Of a stretch of 64,000 nt of DNA, positions 27,401 through 45,000 are shown piece by piece. Origin of the DNA: Osedax fenrisi (lineage: Eukaryota > Annelida > Polychaeta > Sabellida > Siboglinidae); contig CAXHSG010000162.1 in NCBI GenBank assembly GCA_964019155.1, positions 812,001 through 876,000 of the forward strand. Reading direction: 5' to 3'. A program made the translations under genes and the position numbers. Each line of letters opens with the position of its first letter. The first letter of the stretch is position 1. The notes beneath the pieces were generated by a model. It did not search any database. It was not told the DNA's origin and saw nothing but the letters and a program-made list of their open reading frames with translations.

Positions 27401-30400
27401 TACTTATTACGTTTTATTACTTATTACGTTTTATTACTTATTACGTTTTATTACTTATTACTTATTGCGTTTTATTACTTATTACTTATTACTTATTACG
27501 TTTTATTACTTATTACTTATTACGTTTTATTACTTATTACGTTTTATTACTTATTACGTTTTATTACTTATTAATAAAACGTAATAATTACGTTTTATTA
27601 CTTATTACGTTTTATTACTTATTACGTTTTATTACTTATTACTTATTACGTTTTATTACTTATTACTTATTACTTATTACGTTTTATTACTTATTACTTA
27701 TTACGTTTTATTACTTATTACTTATTACGTTTTATTATTTATTACTTATTACGTTTTATTACTTATTACGTTTTATTACTTATTACTTATTACGTTTTAT
27801 TACTTATTACTTATTACTTATTACTTATTACGTTTTATTACTTATTACTTATTACTTATTACGTTTTATTACTTATTAATAAAACGTAATAATTACGTTT
27901 TATTACTTATTACGTTTTATTACTTATTACGTTTTATTACTTATTACTTATTACGTTTTATTACTTATTACGTTTTATTACTTATTACGTTTTATTACTC
28001 ATTACTTATTACGTTTTATTACTTATTACTTATTACGTTTTATTACTTATTACTTATTACGTTTTATTACTTATTACTTATTACGTTTTATTACTTATTA
28101 AGTTTTATTACTTATTACTTATTACTTATTACTTATTACGTTTTATTACTTATTAGTTATTACGTTTTATTACTTATTACGTTTTATTACTTATTAATAA
28201 AACGTAATAATTACGTTTTATTACTTATTACGTTTTATTACTTATTACGTTTTATTACTTATTACGTTTTATTACTTATTAGGTTTTATTACTTATTGCG
28301 TTTTATTACTTATTACGTTTTATTACTTATTACATTTTATTACTTATTACGTTTTATTACGTTTTATTACTTATTACGTTTTATTACTTATTACATTTTA
28401 TTACTTATTACGTTTTATTACTTATTACGTTTTATTACTTATTACGTTTTATTACTTATTACGTTTTATTACTTATTACGTTTTATTACTTATTACTTAT
28501 TACGTTTTATTACTTATTACTTATTACTTATTACGTTTTATTACTTATTACTTATTACGTTTTATTACTTATTACGTTTTATTACTTATTAATAAAACGT
28601 AATAATTACGTTTTATTACTTATTACGTTTTATTACTTATTACGTTTTATTACTTATTACTTATTACTTATTAAGTTTTATTACTTATTACTTATTACGT
28701 TTTATTACTTATTACTTATTACGTTTTATTACTTATTATTATTACGTTTTATTACTTATTAGTTATTACGTTTTATTACTTATTACGTTTTATTACTTAT
28801 TACTTATTACGTTTTATTACTTATTACTTATTACATTTTATTACTTATTACTTATTACTTATTACGTTTTATTACGTTTTATTACTTATTACGTTTTATT
28901 ACTTATTACGTTTTATTACTTATTACGTTTTATTACTTATTACGTTTTATTACTTATTACGTTTTATTACTTATTAATAAAACGTAATAATTACGTTTTA
29001 TTACTTATTACGTTTTATTACTTATTACGTTTTATTACTTATTACTTATTACGTTTTATTACTTATTACTTATTACTTATTACGTTTTATTACTTATTAC
29101 TTATTACGTTTTATTACTTATTACGTTTTATTACTTATTACGTTTTATTACTTATTAATAAAACGTAATAATTACGTTTTATTACTTATTACGTTTTATT
29201 ACTTATTACGTTTTATTACTTATTACTTATTACGTTTTATTACTTATTACTTATTACTTATTACGTTTTATTACTTATTACTTATTACGTTTTATTACTT
29301 ATTACTTATTACGTTTTATTATTTATTACTTATTACGTTTTATTACTTATTACGTTTTATTACTTATTACTTATTACGTTTTATTACTTATTACGTTTTA
29401 TTACTCATTACTTATTACGTTTTATTACTTATTACTTATTACGTTTTATTACTTATTACTTATTACGTTTTATTACTTATTACGTTTTATTACTTATTTA
29501 GTTTTATTACTTATTACGTTTTATTACTTATTACGTTTTATTACTTATTACGTTTTATTACTTATTACTTATTACGTTTTATTACTTATTACTTATTACT
29601 TATTACGTTTTATTACTTATTACTTATTACGTTTTATTACTTATTACGTTTTATTACTTATTAATAAAACGTAATAATTACTTTTTATTACTTATTACGT
29701 TTTATTACTTATTACGTTTTATTACTTATTACGTTTTATTACTTATTACTTATTACGTTTTATTACTTATTACGTTTTATTACTTATTAATAAAACGTAA
29801 TAATTACGTTTTATTACTTATTACGTTTTATTACTTATTACGTTTTATTACTTATTACTTATTACGTTTTATTACTTATTACTTATTACTTATTACGTTT
29901 TATTACTTATTACGTTTTATAACTTATTACTTATTACGTTTTATTATTTATTACTTATTACGTTTTATTACTTATTACGTTTTATTACTTATTACTTATT
30001 ACGTTTTATTACTTATTACTTATTACTTATTACTTATTACGTTTTATTACTTATTACGTTTTATTACTTATTAATAAAACGTAATAATTACGTTTTATTA
30101 CTTATTACGTTTTATTACTTATTACGTTTTATTACTTATTACTTATTACGTTTTATTACTTATTACGTTTTATTACTTATTACGTTTTATTACTCATTAC
30201 TTATTACGTTTTATTACTTATTACTTATTACGTTTTATTACTTATTACTTATTACGTTTTATTACTTATTACGTTTTATTACTTATTACGTTTTATTACT
30301 TATTACTTATTACGTTTTATTACTTATTAAGTTTTATTACTTATTACTTATTACTTATTACTTATTACGTTTTATTACTTATTAGTTATTACGTTTTATT

Positions 30401-30424
30401 ACTTATTACGTTTTATTACTTATT

Positions 30425-33400
30425 AATAAAACGTAATAATTACGTTTTATTACTTATTACATTTTATTACTTATTACGTTTTATTACTTATTACGTTTTA
30501 TTACTTATTAGGTTTTATTACTTATTGCGTTTTATTACTTATTACGTTTTATTACTTATTACATTTTATTACTTATTACGTTTTATTACGTTTTATTACT
30601 TATTACGTTTTATTACTTATTACATTTTATTACTTATTACGTTTTATTACTTATTACGTTTTATTACTTATTACGTTTTATTACTTATTACTTATTACGT
30701 TTTATTACTTATTACTTATTACTTATTACGTTTTATTACTTATTACTTATTACGTTTTATTACTTATTACGTTTTATTACTTATTAATAAAACGTAATAA
30801 TTACGTTTTATTACTTATTACGTTTTATTACTTATTACGTTTTATTACTTATTACTTATTACGTTTTATTACTTATTACTTATTACTTATTACGTTTTAT
30901 TACTTATTACTTATTACGTTTTATTACTTATTACGTTTTATTACTTATTACGTTTTATTACTTATTTAGTTTTATTACTTATTTCGTTTTATTACTTATT
31001 ACGTTTTATTACTTATTACGTTTTATTACTTATTAATAAAACGTAATAATTATTTTTTATTACTTATTACGTTTTATTACTTATTACTTATTACGTTTTA
31101 TTACTTATTACTTATTACTTATTACGTTTTATTACTTATTACTTATTACGTTTTATTACTTATTACTTATTACGTTTTATTACTTATTACTTATTACGTT
31201 TTATTACTTATTACGTTTTATTACTTATTACTTATTACGTTTTATTACTTATTACTTATTACTTATTAAGTTTTATTACTTATTACTTATTACGTTTTAT
31301 TACTTATTACTTATTACTTATTACGTTTTATTACTTATTACTTATTACGTTTTATTACTTATTACGTTTTATTACTTATTACGTTTTATTACTTATTACG
31401 TTTTATTACTTAATACGTTTTATTACTTATTACGTTTTATTACTTATTACGTTTTATTACTTATTACGTTTTATTACTTATTAATAAAACGTAATAATTA
31501 CGTTTTATTACTTATTACGTTTTATTACTTATTACGTTTTATTACTTATTACTTATTACGTTTTATTACTTATTACTTATTACGTTTTATTACTTATTAC
31601 TTATTACTTATTACGTTTTATTACTTATTACGTTTTATTACTTATTGCGTTTTATTACTTATTACGTTTTATTACTTATTACATTTTATTACTTATTATG
31701 TTTTATTACTTATTACGTTTTATTACTTATTACGTTTTATTACTTATTACTTATTACGTTTTATTACTTATTACTTATTACGTTTTATTACTTATTACTT
31801 ATTACTTATTACTTATTACGTTTTATTACTTATTACTTATTACGTTTTATTACTTATTAATAAAACGTAATAATTACGTTTTATTACTTATTACGTTTTA
31901 TTACTTATTACGTTTTATTACTTATTACTTATTACTTATTACGTTTTATTACTTATTACTTATTACGTTTTATTACTTATTACTTATTACTTATTACGTT
32001 TTATTACTTATTACGTTTTATTACTTATTGCGTTTTATTACTTATTACGTTTTATTACTTATTACATTTTATTACTTATTACGTTTTATTACTTATTACG
32101 TTTTATTACTTATTACGTTTTATTACTTATTACGTTTTATTACTTATTACGTTTTATTACTTATTACTTATTACGTTTTATTACTTATTACTTATTACGT
32201 TTTATTACTTATTACGTTTTATTACTTATTTAGTTTTATTACTTATTACGTTTTATTACTTATTACGTTTTATTACTTATTACGTTTTATTACTTATTAC
32301 TTATTACGTTTTATTACTTATTACTTATTACTTATTACGTTTTATTACTTATTACTTATTACGTTTTATTACTTATTACGTTTTATTACTTATTAATAAA
32401 ACGTAATAATTACGTTTTATTACTTATTACGTTTTATTACTTATTACGTTTTATTACTTATTACTTATTACTTATTACTTATTACTTATTAAGTTTTATT
32501 ACTTATTACTTATTACGTTTTATTACTTATTACTTATTACGTTTTATTACTTATTATTATTACGTTTTATTACTTATTAGTTATTACGTTTTATTACTTA
32601 TTACGTTTTATTACTTATTACTTATTACATTTTATTACTTATTACTTATTACTTATTACGTTTTATTACGTTTTATTACTTATTACGTTTTATTACTTAT
32701 TACGTTTTATTACTTATTACGTTTTATTACTTATTACGTTTTATTACTTATTACTTATTGCGTTTTATTACTTATTACTTATTACTTATTACGTTTTATT
32801 ACTTATTACTTATTACGTTTTATTACTTATTACGTTTTATTACTTATTAATAAAACGTAATAATTACGTTTTATTACTTATTACGTTTTATTACTTATTA
32901 CGTTTTATTACTTATTACTTATTACGTTTTATTACTTATTACTTATTACTTATTACGTTTTATTACTTATTACTTATTACGTTTTATTACTTATTACTTA
33001 TTACGTTTTATTATTTATTACTTATTACGTTTTATTACTTATTACGTTTTATTACTTATTACTTATTACGTTTTATTACTTATTACTTATTACTTATTAC
33101 TTATTACGTTTTATTACTTATTACGTTTTATTACTTATTAATAAAACGTAATAATTACGTTTTATTACTTATTACGTTTTATTACTTATTACGTTTTATT
33201 ACTTATTACTTATTACGTTTTATTACTTATTACGTTTTATTACTTATTACGTTTTATTACTCATTACTTATTACGTTTTATTACTTATTACTTATTACGT
33301 TTTATTACTTATTACTTATTACGTTTTATTACTTATTACTTATTACGTTTTATTACTTATTAAGTTTTATTACTTATTACTTATTACTTATTACTTATTA

Positions 33401-36400
33401 CGTTTTATTACTTATTAGTTATTACGTTTTATTACTTATTACGTTTTATTACTTATTAATAAAACGTAATAATTACGTTTTATTACTTATTACATTTTAT
33501 TACTTATTACGTTTTATTACTTATTACGTTTTATTACTTATTAGGTTTTATTACTTATTGCGTTTTATTACTTATTACGTTTTATTACTTATTACATTTT
33601 ATTACTTATTACGTTTTATTACTTATTACGTTTTATTACTTATTACATTTTATTACTTATTACGTTTTATTACTTATTACGTTTTATTACTTATTACGTT
33701 TTATTACTTATTACTTATTACGTTTTATTACTTATTACTTATTACTTATTACGTTTTATTACTTATTACTTATTACGTTTTATTACTTATTACGTTTTAT
33801 TACTTATTAATAAAACGTAATAATTACGTTTTATTACTTATTACGTTTTATTACTTATTACGTTTTATTACTTATTACTTATTACGTTTTATTACTTATT
33901 ACTTATTACTTATTACGTTTTATTACTTATTACTTATTACGTTTTATTACTTATTACGTTTTATTACTTATTACGTTTTATTACTTATTTAGTTTTATTA
34001 CTTATTACGTTTTATTACTTATTACGTTTTATTACTTATTACGTTTTATTACTTATTAATAAAACGTAATAATTATTTTTTATTACTTATTACGTTTTAT
34101 TACTTATTACGTTTTATTACTTATTACTTATTACGTTTTATTACTTATTACTTATTACGTTTTATTACTTATTACTTATTACGTTTTATTACTTATTACG
34201 TTTTATTACTTATTACTTATTACGTTTTATTACTTATTACTTATTACTTATTAAGTTTTATTACTTATTACTTATTACGTTTTATTACTTATTACTTATT
34301 ACTTATTACGTTTTATTACTTATTACTTATTACGTTTTATTACTTATTACGTTTTATTACTTATTACGTTTTATTACTTATTACGTTTTATTACTTAATA
34401 CGTTTTATTACTTATTACGTTTTATTACTTATTACGTTTTATTACTTATTACGTTTTATTACTTATTAATAAAACGTAATAATTACGTTTTATTACTTAT
34501 TACGTTTTATTACTTATTACGTTTTATTACTTATTACTTATTACGTTTTATTACTTATTACTTATTACGTTTTATTACTTATTACTTATTACTTATTACG
34601 TTTTATTACTTATTACGTTTTATTACTTATTGCGTTTTATTACTTATTACGTTTTATTACTTATTACATTTTATTACTTATTATGTTTTATTACTTATTA
34701 CGTTTTATTACTTATTACGTTTTATTACTTATTACTTATTACGTTTTATTACTTATTACTTATTACGTTTTATTACTTATTACTTATTACTTATTACTTA
34801 TTACGTTTTATTACTTATTACGTTTTATTACTTATTAATAAAACGTAATAATTACGTTTTATTACTTATTACGTTTTATTACTTATTACGTTTTATTACT
34901 TATTACTTATTACGTTTTATTACTTATTACGTTTTATTACTTATTACGTTTTATTACTCATTACTTATTACGTTTTATTACTTATTACTTATTACGTTTT
35001 ATTACTTATTACTTATTACGTTTTATTACTTATTACTTATTACGTTTTATTACTTATTAAGTTTTATTACTTATTACTTATTACTTATTACTTATTACGT
35101 TTTATTACTTATTAGTTATTACGTTTTATTACTTATTAATAAAACGTAATAATTACGTTTTATTACTTATTACATTTTATTACTTATTACGTTTTATTAC
35201 TTATTACGTTTTATTACTTATTAGGTTTTATTACTTATTGCGTTTTATTACTTATTACGTTTTATTACTTATTACATTTTATTACTTATTACGTTTTATT
35301 ACGTTTTATTACTTATTACGTTTTATTACTTATTACATTTTATTACTTATTACGTTTTATTACTTATTACGTTTTATTACTTATTACGTTTTATTACTTA
35401 TTACTTATTACGTTTTATTACTTATTACTTATTACTTATTACGTTTTATTACTTATTACTTATTACTTATTACTTATTACGTTTTATTACTTATTAATAA
35501 AACGTAATAATTACGTTTTATTACTTATTACGTTTTATTACTTATTACGTTTTATTACTTATTACTTATTACGTTTTATTACTTATTACTTATTACTTAT
35601 TACGTTTTATTACTTATTACTTATTACGTTTTATTACTTATTACGTTTTATTACTTATTACGTTTTATTACTTATTTAGTTTTATTACTTATTACGTTTT
35701 ATTACTTATTACGTTTTATTACTTATTACGTTTTATTACTTATTAATAAAACGTAATAATTATTTTTTATTACTTATTACGTTTTATTACTTATTACTTA
35801 TTACGTTTTATTACTTATTACTTATTACTTATTACGTTTTATTACTTATTACTTATTACGTTTTATTACTTATTACTTATTACGTTTTATTACTTATTAC
35901 TTATTACGTTTTATTACTTATTACTTATTACGTTTTATTACTTATTACGTTTTATTACTTATTAATAAAACGTAATAATTACGTTTTATTACTTATTACG
36001 TTTTATTACTTATTACGTTTTATTACTTATTACGTTTTATTACTTATTACTTATTACGTTTTATTACTTATTACGTTTTATTACTTATTAATAAAACGTA
36101 ATAATTACGTTTTATTACTTATTACGTTTTATTACTTATTACGTTTTATTACTTATTACTTATTACGTTTTATTACTTATTACTTATTACTTATTACGTT
36201 TTATTACTTATTACGTTTTATTACTTATTACTTATTACGTTTTATTATTTATTACTTATTACGTTTTATTACTTATTACTTATTACGTTTTATTACTTAT
36301 TACTTATTACTTATTACTTATTACGTTTTATTACTTATTACGTTTTATTACTTATTAATAAAACGTAATAATTACGTTTTATTACTTATTACGTTTTATT

Positions 36401-39400
36401 ACTTATTACGTTTTATTACTTATTACTTATTACGTTTTATTACTTATTACGTTTTATTACTTATTACGTTTTATTACTCATTACTTATTACGTTTTATTA
36501 CTTATTACTTATTACGTTTTATTACTTATTACTTATTACGTTTTATTACTTATTACGTTTTATTACTTATTACGTTTTATTACTTATTACTTATTACGTT
36601 TTATTACTTATTAAGTTTTATTACTTATTACTTATTACTTATTACTTATTACGTTTTATTACTTATTAGTTATTACGTTTTATTACTTATTACGTTTTAT
36701 TACTTATTAATAAAACGTAATAATTACGTTTTATTACTTATTACATTTTATTACTTATTACGTTTTATTACTTATTACGTTTTATTACTTATTAGGTTTT
36801 ATTACTTATTGCGTTTTATTACTTATTACGTTTTATTACTTATTACATTTTATTACTTATTACGTTTTATTACGTTTTATTACTTATTACGTTTTATTAC
36901 TTATTACATTTTATTACTTATTACGTTTTATTACTTATTACGTTTTATTACTTATTACGTTTTATTACTTATTACTTATTACGTTTTATTACTTATTACT
37001 TATTACTTATTACGTTTTATTACTTATTACTTATTACGTTTTATTACTTATTACGTTTTATTACTTATTAATAAAACGTAATAATTACGTTTTATTACTT
37101 ATTACGTTTTATTACTTATTACGTTTTATTACTTATTACTTATTACGTTTTATTACTTATTACTTATTACTTATTACGTTTTATTACTTATTACTTATTA
37201 CGTTTTATTACTTATTACGTTTTATTACTTATTACGTTTTATTACTTATTTAGTTTTATTACTTATTTCGTTTTATTACTTATTACGTTTTATTACTTAT
37301 TACGTTTTATTACTTATTAATAAAACGTAATAATTATTTTTTATTACTTATTACGTTTTATTACTTATTACTTATTACGTTTTATTACTTATTACTTATT
37401 ACTTATTACGTTTTATTACTTATTACTTATTACGTTTTATTACTTATTACTTATTACGTTTTATTACTTATTACTTATTACGTTTTATTACTTATTACGT
37501 TTTATTACTTATTACTTATTACGTTTTATTACTTATTACTTATTACTTATTAAGTTTTATTACTTATTACTTATTACGTTTTATTACTTATTACTTATTA
37601 CTTATTACGTTTTATTACTTATTACTTATTACGTTTTATTACTTATTACGTTTTATTACTTATTACGTTTTATTACTTATTACGTTTTATTACTTAATAC
37701 GTTTTATTACTTATTACGTTTTATTACTTATTACGTTTTATTACTTATTACGTTTTATTACTTATTAATAAAACGTAATAATTACGTTTTATTACTTATT
37801 ACGTTTTATTACTTATTACGTTTTATTACTTATTACTTATTACGTTTTATTACTTATTACTTATTACGTTTTATTACTTATTACTTATTACTTATTACGT
37901 TTTATTACTTATTACGTTTTATTACTTATTGCGTTTTATTACTTATTACGTTTTATTACTTATTACATTTTATTACTTATTATGTTTTATTACTTATTAC
38001 GTTTTATTACTTATTACGTTTTATTACTTATTACTTATTACGTTTTATTACTTATTACTTATTACGTTTTATTACTTATTACTTATTACTTATTACTTAT
38101 TACGTTTTATTACTTATTACTTATTACGTTTTATTACTTATTAATAAAACGTAATAATTACGTTTTATTACTTATTACGTTTTATTACTTATTACGTTTT
38201 ATTACTTATTACTTATTACTTATTACGTTTTATTACTTATTACTTATTACGTTTTATTACTTATTACTTATTACTTATTACGTTTTATTACTTATTACGT
38301 TTTATTACTTATTGCGTTTTATTACTTATTACGTTTTATTACTTATTACATTTTATTACTTATTACGTTTTATTACTTATTACGTTTTATTACTTATTAC
38401 GTTTTATTACTTATTACGTTTTATTACTTATTACGTTTTATTACTTATTACTTATTACGTTTTATTACTTATTACTTATTACGTTTTATTACTTATTACG
38501 TTTTATTACTTATTTAGTTTTATTACTTATTACGTTTTATTACTTATTACGTTTTATTACTTATTACGTTTTATTACTTATTACTTATTACGTTTTATTA
38601 CTTATTACTTATTACTTATTACGTTTTATTACTTATTACTTATTACGTTTTATTACTTATTACGTTTTATTACTTATTAATAAAACGTAATAATTACGTT
38701 TTATTACTTATTACGTTTTATTACTTATTACGTTTTATTACTTATTACTTATTACTTATTACTTATTACTTATTAAGTTTTATTACTTATTACTTATTAC
38801 GTTTTATTACTTATTACTTATTACGTTTTATTACTTATTATTATTACGTTTTATTACTTATTAGTTATTACGTTTTATTACTTATTACGTTTTATTACTT
38901 ATTACTTATTACATTTTATTACTTATTACTTATTACTTATTACGTTTTATTACGTTTTATTACTTATTACGTTTTATTACTTATTACGTTTTATTACTTA
39001 TTACGTTTTATTACTTATTACGTTTTATTACTTATTACTTATTGCGTTTTATTACTTATTACTTATTACTTATTACGTTTTATTACTTATTACTTATTAC
39101 GTTTTATTACTTATTACGTTTTATTACTTATTAATAAAACGTAATAATTACGTTTTATTACTTATTACGTTTTATTACTTATTACGTTTTATTACTTATT
39201 ACTTATTACGTTTTATTACTTATTACTTATTACTTATTACGTTTTATTACTTATTACTTATTACGTTTTATTACTTATTACTTATTACGTTTTATTATTT
39301 ATTACTTATTACGTTTTATTACTTATTACGTTTTATTACTTATTACTTATTACGTTTTATTACTTATTACTTATTACTTATTACTTATTACGTTTTATTA

Positions 39401-42012
39401 CTTATTACGTTTTATTACTTATTAATAAAACGTAATAATTACGTTTTATTACTTATTACGTTTTATTACTTATTACGTTTTATTACTTATTACTTATTAC
39501 GTTTTATTACTTATTACGTTTTATTACTTATTACGTTTTATTACTCATTACTTATTACGTTTTATTACTTATTACTTATTACGTTTTATTACTTATTACT
39601 TATTACGTTTTATTACTTATTACTTATTACGTTTTATTACTTATTAAGTTTTATTACTTATTACTTATTACTTATTACTTATTACGTTTTATTACTTATT
39701 AGTTATTACGTTTTATTACTTATTACGTTTTATTACTTATTAATAAAACGTAATAATTACGTTTTATTACTTATTACATTTTATTACTTATTACGTTTTA
39801 TTACTTATTACGTTTTATTACTTATTAGGTTTTATTACTTATTGCGTTTTATTACTTATTACGTTTTATTACTTATTACATTTTATTACTTATTACGTTT
39901 TATTACTTATTACGTTTTATTACTTATTACATTTTATTACTTATTACGTTTTATTACTTATTACGTTTTATTACTTATTACGTTTTATTACTTATTACTT
40001 ATTACGTTTTATTACTTATTACTTATTACTTATTACGTTTTATTACTTATTACTTATTACGTTTTATTACTTATTACGTTTTATTACTTATTAATAAAAC
40101 GTAATAATTACGTTTTATTACTTATTACGTTTTATTACTTATTACGTTTTATTACTTATTACTTATTACGTTTTATTACTTATTACTTATTACTTATTAC
40201 GTTTTATTACTTATTACTTATTACGTTTTATTACTTATTACGTTTTATTACTTATTTAGTTTTATTACTTATTACGTTTTATTACTTATTACGTTTTATT
40301 ACTTATTACGTTTTATTACTTATTAATAAAACGTAATAATTATTTTTTATTACTTATTACGTTTTATTACTTATTACGTTTTATTACTTATTACTTATTA
40401 CGTTTTATTACTTATTACTTATTACGTTTTATTACTTATTACTTATTACGTTTTATTACTTATTACGTTTTATTACTTATTACTTATTACGTTTTATTAC
40501 TTATTACTTATTACTTATTAAGTTTTATTACTTATTACTTATTACGTTTTATTACTTATTACTTATTACTTATTACGTTTTATTACTTATTACTTATTAC
40601 GTTTTATTACTTATTACGTTTTATTACTTATTACGTTTTATTACTTATTACGTTTTATTACTTAATACGTTTTATTACTTATTACGTTTTATTACTTATT
40701 ACGTTTTATTACTTATTACGTTTTATTACTTATTAATAAAACGTAATAATTACGTTTTATTACTTATTACGTTTTATTACTTATTACGTTTTATTACTTA
40801 TTACTTATTACGTTTTATTACTTATTACTTATTACGTTTTATTACTTATTACTTATTACTTATTACGTTTTATTACTTATTACGTTTTATTACTTATTGC
40901 GTTTTATTACTTATTACGTTTTATTACTTATTACATTTTATTACTTATTATGTTTTATTACTTATTACGTTTTATTACTTATTACGTTTTATTACTTATT
41001 ACTTATTACGTTTTATTACTTATTACTTATTACGTTTTATTACTTATTACTTATTACTTATTACTTATTACGTTTTATTACTTATTACGTTTTATTACTT
41101 ATTAATAAAACGTAATAATTACGTTTTATTACTTATTACGTTTTATTACTTATTACGTTTTATTACTTATTACTTATTACGTTTTATTACTTATTACGTT
41201 TTATTACTTATTACGTTTTATTACTCATTACTTATTACGTTTTATTACTTATTACTTATTACGTTTTATTACTTATTACTTATTACGTTTTATTACTTAT
41301 TACTTATTACGTTTTATTACTTATTAAGTTTTATTACTTATTACTTATTACTTATTACTTATTACGTTTTATTACTTATTAGTTATTACGTTTTATTACT
41401 TATTAATAAAACGTAATAATTACGTTTTATTACTTATTACATTTTATTACTTATTACGTTTTATTACTTATTACGTTTTATTACTTATTAGGTTTTATTA
41501 CTTATTGCGTTTTATTACTTATTACGTTTTATTACTTATTACATTTTATTACTTATTACGTTTTATTACGTTTTATTACTTATTACGTTTTATTACTTAT
41601 TACATTTTATTACTTATTACGTTTTATTACTTATTACGTTTTATTACTTATTACGTTTTATTACTTATTACTTATTACGTTTTATTACTTATTACTTATT
41701 ACTTATTACGTTTTATTACTTATTACTTATTACTTATTACTTATTACGTTTTATTACTTATTAATAAAACGTAATAATTACGTTTTATTACTTATTACGT
41801 TTTATTACTTATTACGTTTTATTACTTATTACTTATTACGTTTTATTACTTATTACTTATTACTTATTACGTTTTATTACTTATTACTTATTACGTTTTA
41901 TTACTTATTACGTTTTATTACTTATTACGTTTTATTACTTATTTAGTTTTATTACTTATTACGTTTTATTACTTATTACGTTTTATTACTTATTACGTTT
42001 TATTACTTATTA
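30425..42012 (+). repeat. 6,284-bp higher-order duplication
   Basis: Intervals between inverted units from 30425 are 361, 249, 448, 376, 536, 454, 291, 318, 351, 249, 410, 369, 301, 358 and 249. From 36709 they are the same except that the tenth is 232. The single difference is 17 bp, one AB unit. The two copies therefore start 6,284 bp apart and lie head to tail. Beyond 35745 the first copy carries extra sequence (219, 126, 267 and 352) before the second begins. Confidence 0.85.
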
Positions 42013-45000
42013 ATAAAACGTAATAATTATTTTTTATTACTTATTACGTTTTATTACTTATTACTTATTACGTTTTATTACTTATTACTTATTACTTATT
42101 ACGTTTTATTACTTATTACTTATTACGTTTTATTACTTATTACTTATTACGTTTTATTACTTATTACTTATTACGTTTTATTACTTATTACGTTTTATTA
42201 CTTATTACTTATTACGTTTTATTACTTATTACTTATTACTTATTAAGTTTTATTACTTATTACTTATTACGTTTTATTACTTATTACTTATTACTTATTA
42301 CGTTTTATTACTTATTACTTATTACGTTTTATTACTTATTACGTTTTATTACTTATTACGTTTTATTACTTATTACGTTTTATTACTTAATACGTTTTAT
42401 TACTTATTACGTTTTATTACTTATTACGTTTTATTACTTATTACGTTTTATTACTTATTAATAAAACGTAATAATTACGTTTTATTACTTATTACGTTTT
42501 ATTACTTATTACGTTTTATTACTTATTACTTATTACGTTTTATTACTTATTACTTATTACGTTTTATTACTTATTACTTATTACTTATTACGTTTTATTA
42601 CTTATTACGTTTTATTACTTATTGCGTTTTATTACTTATTACGTTTTATTACTTATTACATTTTATTACTTATTATGTTTTATTACTTATTACGTTTTAT
42701 TACTTATTACGTTTTATTACTTATTACTTATTACGTTTTATTACTTATTACTTATTACGTTTTATTACTTATTACTTATTACTTATTACTTATTACGTTT
42801 TATTACTTATTACTTATTACGTTTTATTACTTATTAATAAAACGTAATAATTACGTTTTATTACTTATTACGTTTTATTACTTATTACGTTTTATTACTT
42901 ATTACTTATTACTTATTACGTTTTATTACTTATTACTTATTACGTTTTATTACTTATTACTTATTACTTATTACGTTTTATTACTTATTACGTTTTATTA
43001 CTTATTGCGTTTTATTACTTATTACGTTTTATTACTTATTACATTTTATTACTTATTACGTTTTATTACTTATTACGTTTTATTACTTATTACGTTTTAT
43101 TACTTATTACGTTTTATTACTTATTACGTTTTATTACTTATTACTTATTACGTTTTATTACTTATTACTTATTACGTTTTATTACTTATTACTTATTACG
43201 TTTTATTACTTATTACGTTTTATTACTTATTTAGTTTTATTACTTATTACGTTTTATTACTTATTACGTTTTATTACTTATTACGTTTTATTACTTATTA
43301 CTTATTACGTTTTATTACTTATTACTTATTACGTTTTATTACTTATTAAGTTTTATTACTTATTACTTATTACTTATTACTTATTACGTTTTATTACTTA
43401 TTAGTTATTACGTTTTATTACTTATTACGTTTTATTACTTATTAATAAAACGTAATAATTACGTTTTATTACTTATTACATTTTATTACTTATTACGTTT
43501 TATTACTTATTACGTTTTATTACTTATTAGGTTTTATTACTTATTACGTTTTATTACTTATTACGTTTTATTACTTATTACGTTTTATTACTTATTAATA
43601 AAACGTAATAATTATTTTTTATTACTTATTACGTTTTATTACTTATTACTTATTACGTTTTATTACTTATTACTTATTACTTATTACGTTTTATTACTTA
43701 TTACTTATTACGTTTTATTACTTATTACTTATTACGTTTTATTACTTATTACTTATTACGTTTTATTACTTATTACGTTTTATTACTTATTACTTATTAC
43801 GTTTTATTACTTATTACTTATTACTTATTAAGTTTTATTACTTATTACTTATTACTTATTACGTTTTATTACTTATTACTTATTACGTTTTATTACTTAT
43901 TACGTTTTATTACTTATTACGTTTTATTACTTATTTAGTTTTATTACTTATTACGTTTTATTACTTATTACGTTTTATTACTTATTACGTTTTATTACTT
44001 ATTAATAAAACGTAATAATTATTTTTTATTACTTATTACGTTTTATTACTTATTACTTATTACGTTTTATTACTTATTACTTATTACTTATTACGTTTTA
44101 TTACTTATTACTTATTACGTTTTATTACTTATTACTTATTACGTTTTATTACTTATTACTTATTACGTTTTATTACTTATTACGTTTTATTACTTATTAC
44201 TTATTACGTTTTATTACTTATTACTTATTACTTATTAAGTTTTATTACTTATTACTTATTACGTTTTATTACTTATTACTTATTACTTATTACGTTTTAT
44301 TACTTATTACTTATTACGTTTTATTACTTATTACGTTTTATTACTTATTACGTTTTATTACTTATTACGTTTTATTACTTAATACGTTTTATTACTTATT
44401 ACGTTTTATTACTTATTACGTTTTATTACTTATTACGTTTTATTACTTATTAATAAAACGTAATAATTACGTTTTATTACTTATTACGTTTTATTACTTA
44501 TTACGTTTTATTACTTATTACTTATTACGTTTTATTACTTATTACTTATTACGTTTTATTACTTATTACTTATTACTTATTACGTTTTATTACTTATTAC
44601 GTTTTATTACTTATTGCGTTTTATTACTTATTACGTTTTATTACTTATTACATTTTATTACTTATTATGTTTTATTACTTATTACGTTTTATTACTTATT
44701 ACGTTTTATTACTTATTACTTATTACGTTTTATTACTTATTACTTATTACGTTTTATTACTTATTACTTATTACTTATTACTTATTACGTTTTATTACTT
44801 ATTACTTATTACGTTTTATTACTTATTAATAAAACGTAATAATTACGTTTTATTACTTATTACGTTTTATTACTTATTACGTTTTATTACTTATTACTTA
44901 TTACTTATTACGTTTTATTACTTATTACTTATTACGTTTTATTACTTATTACTTATTACTTATTACGTTTTATTACTTATTACGTTTTATTACTTATTGC

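Larger units (their letters stand above)
7105..28590 (+). repeat. Satellite left zone
   Basis: This zone is defined by private variants. ACGTTTTTTT and ACGTTATATT occur together just before the inverted units at 7411, 8160, 9294, 10920, 12787, 18216 and 21437, and I did not see the pair further right. TATTAGTTATTAAG preceded by AC (a shortened B) occurs at about 10628, 17924, 20091 and 21152. The first array copies near 7105-7400 are irregular (ATGTTTT, ATTTATT and AATTATT words), as expected at an array edge. Confidence 0.7.
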
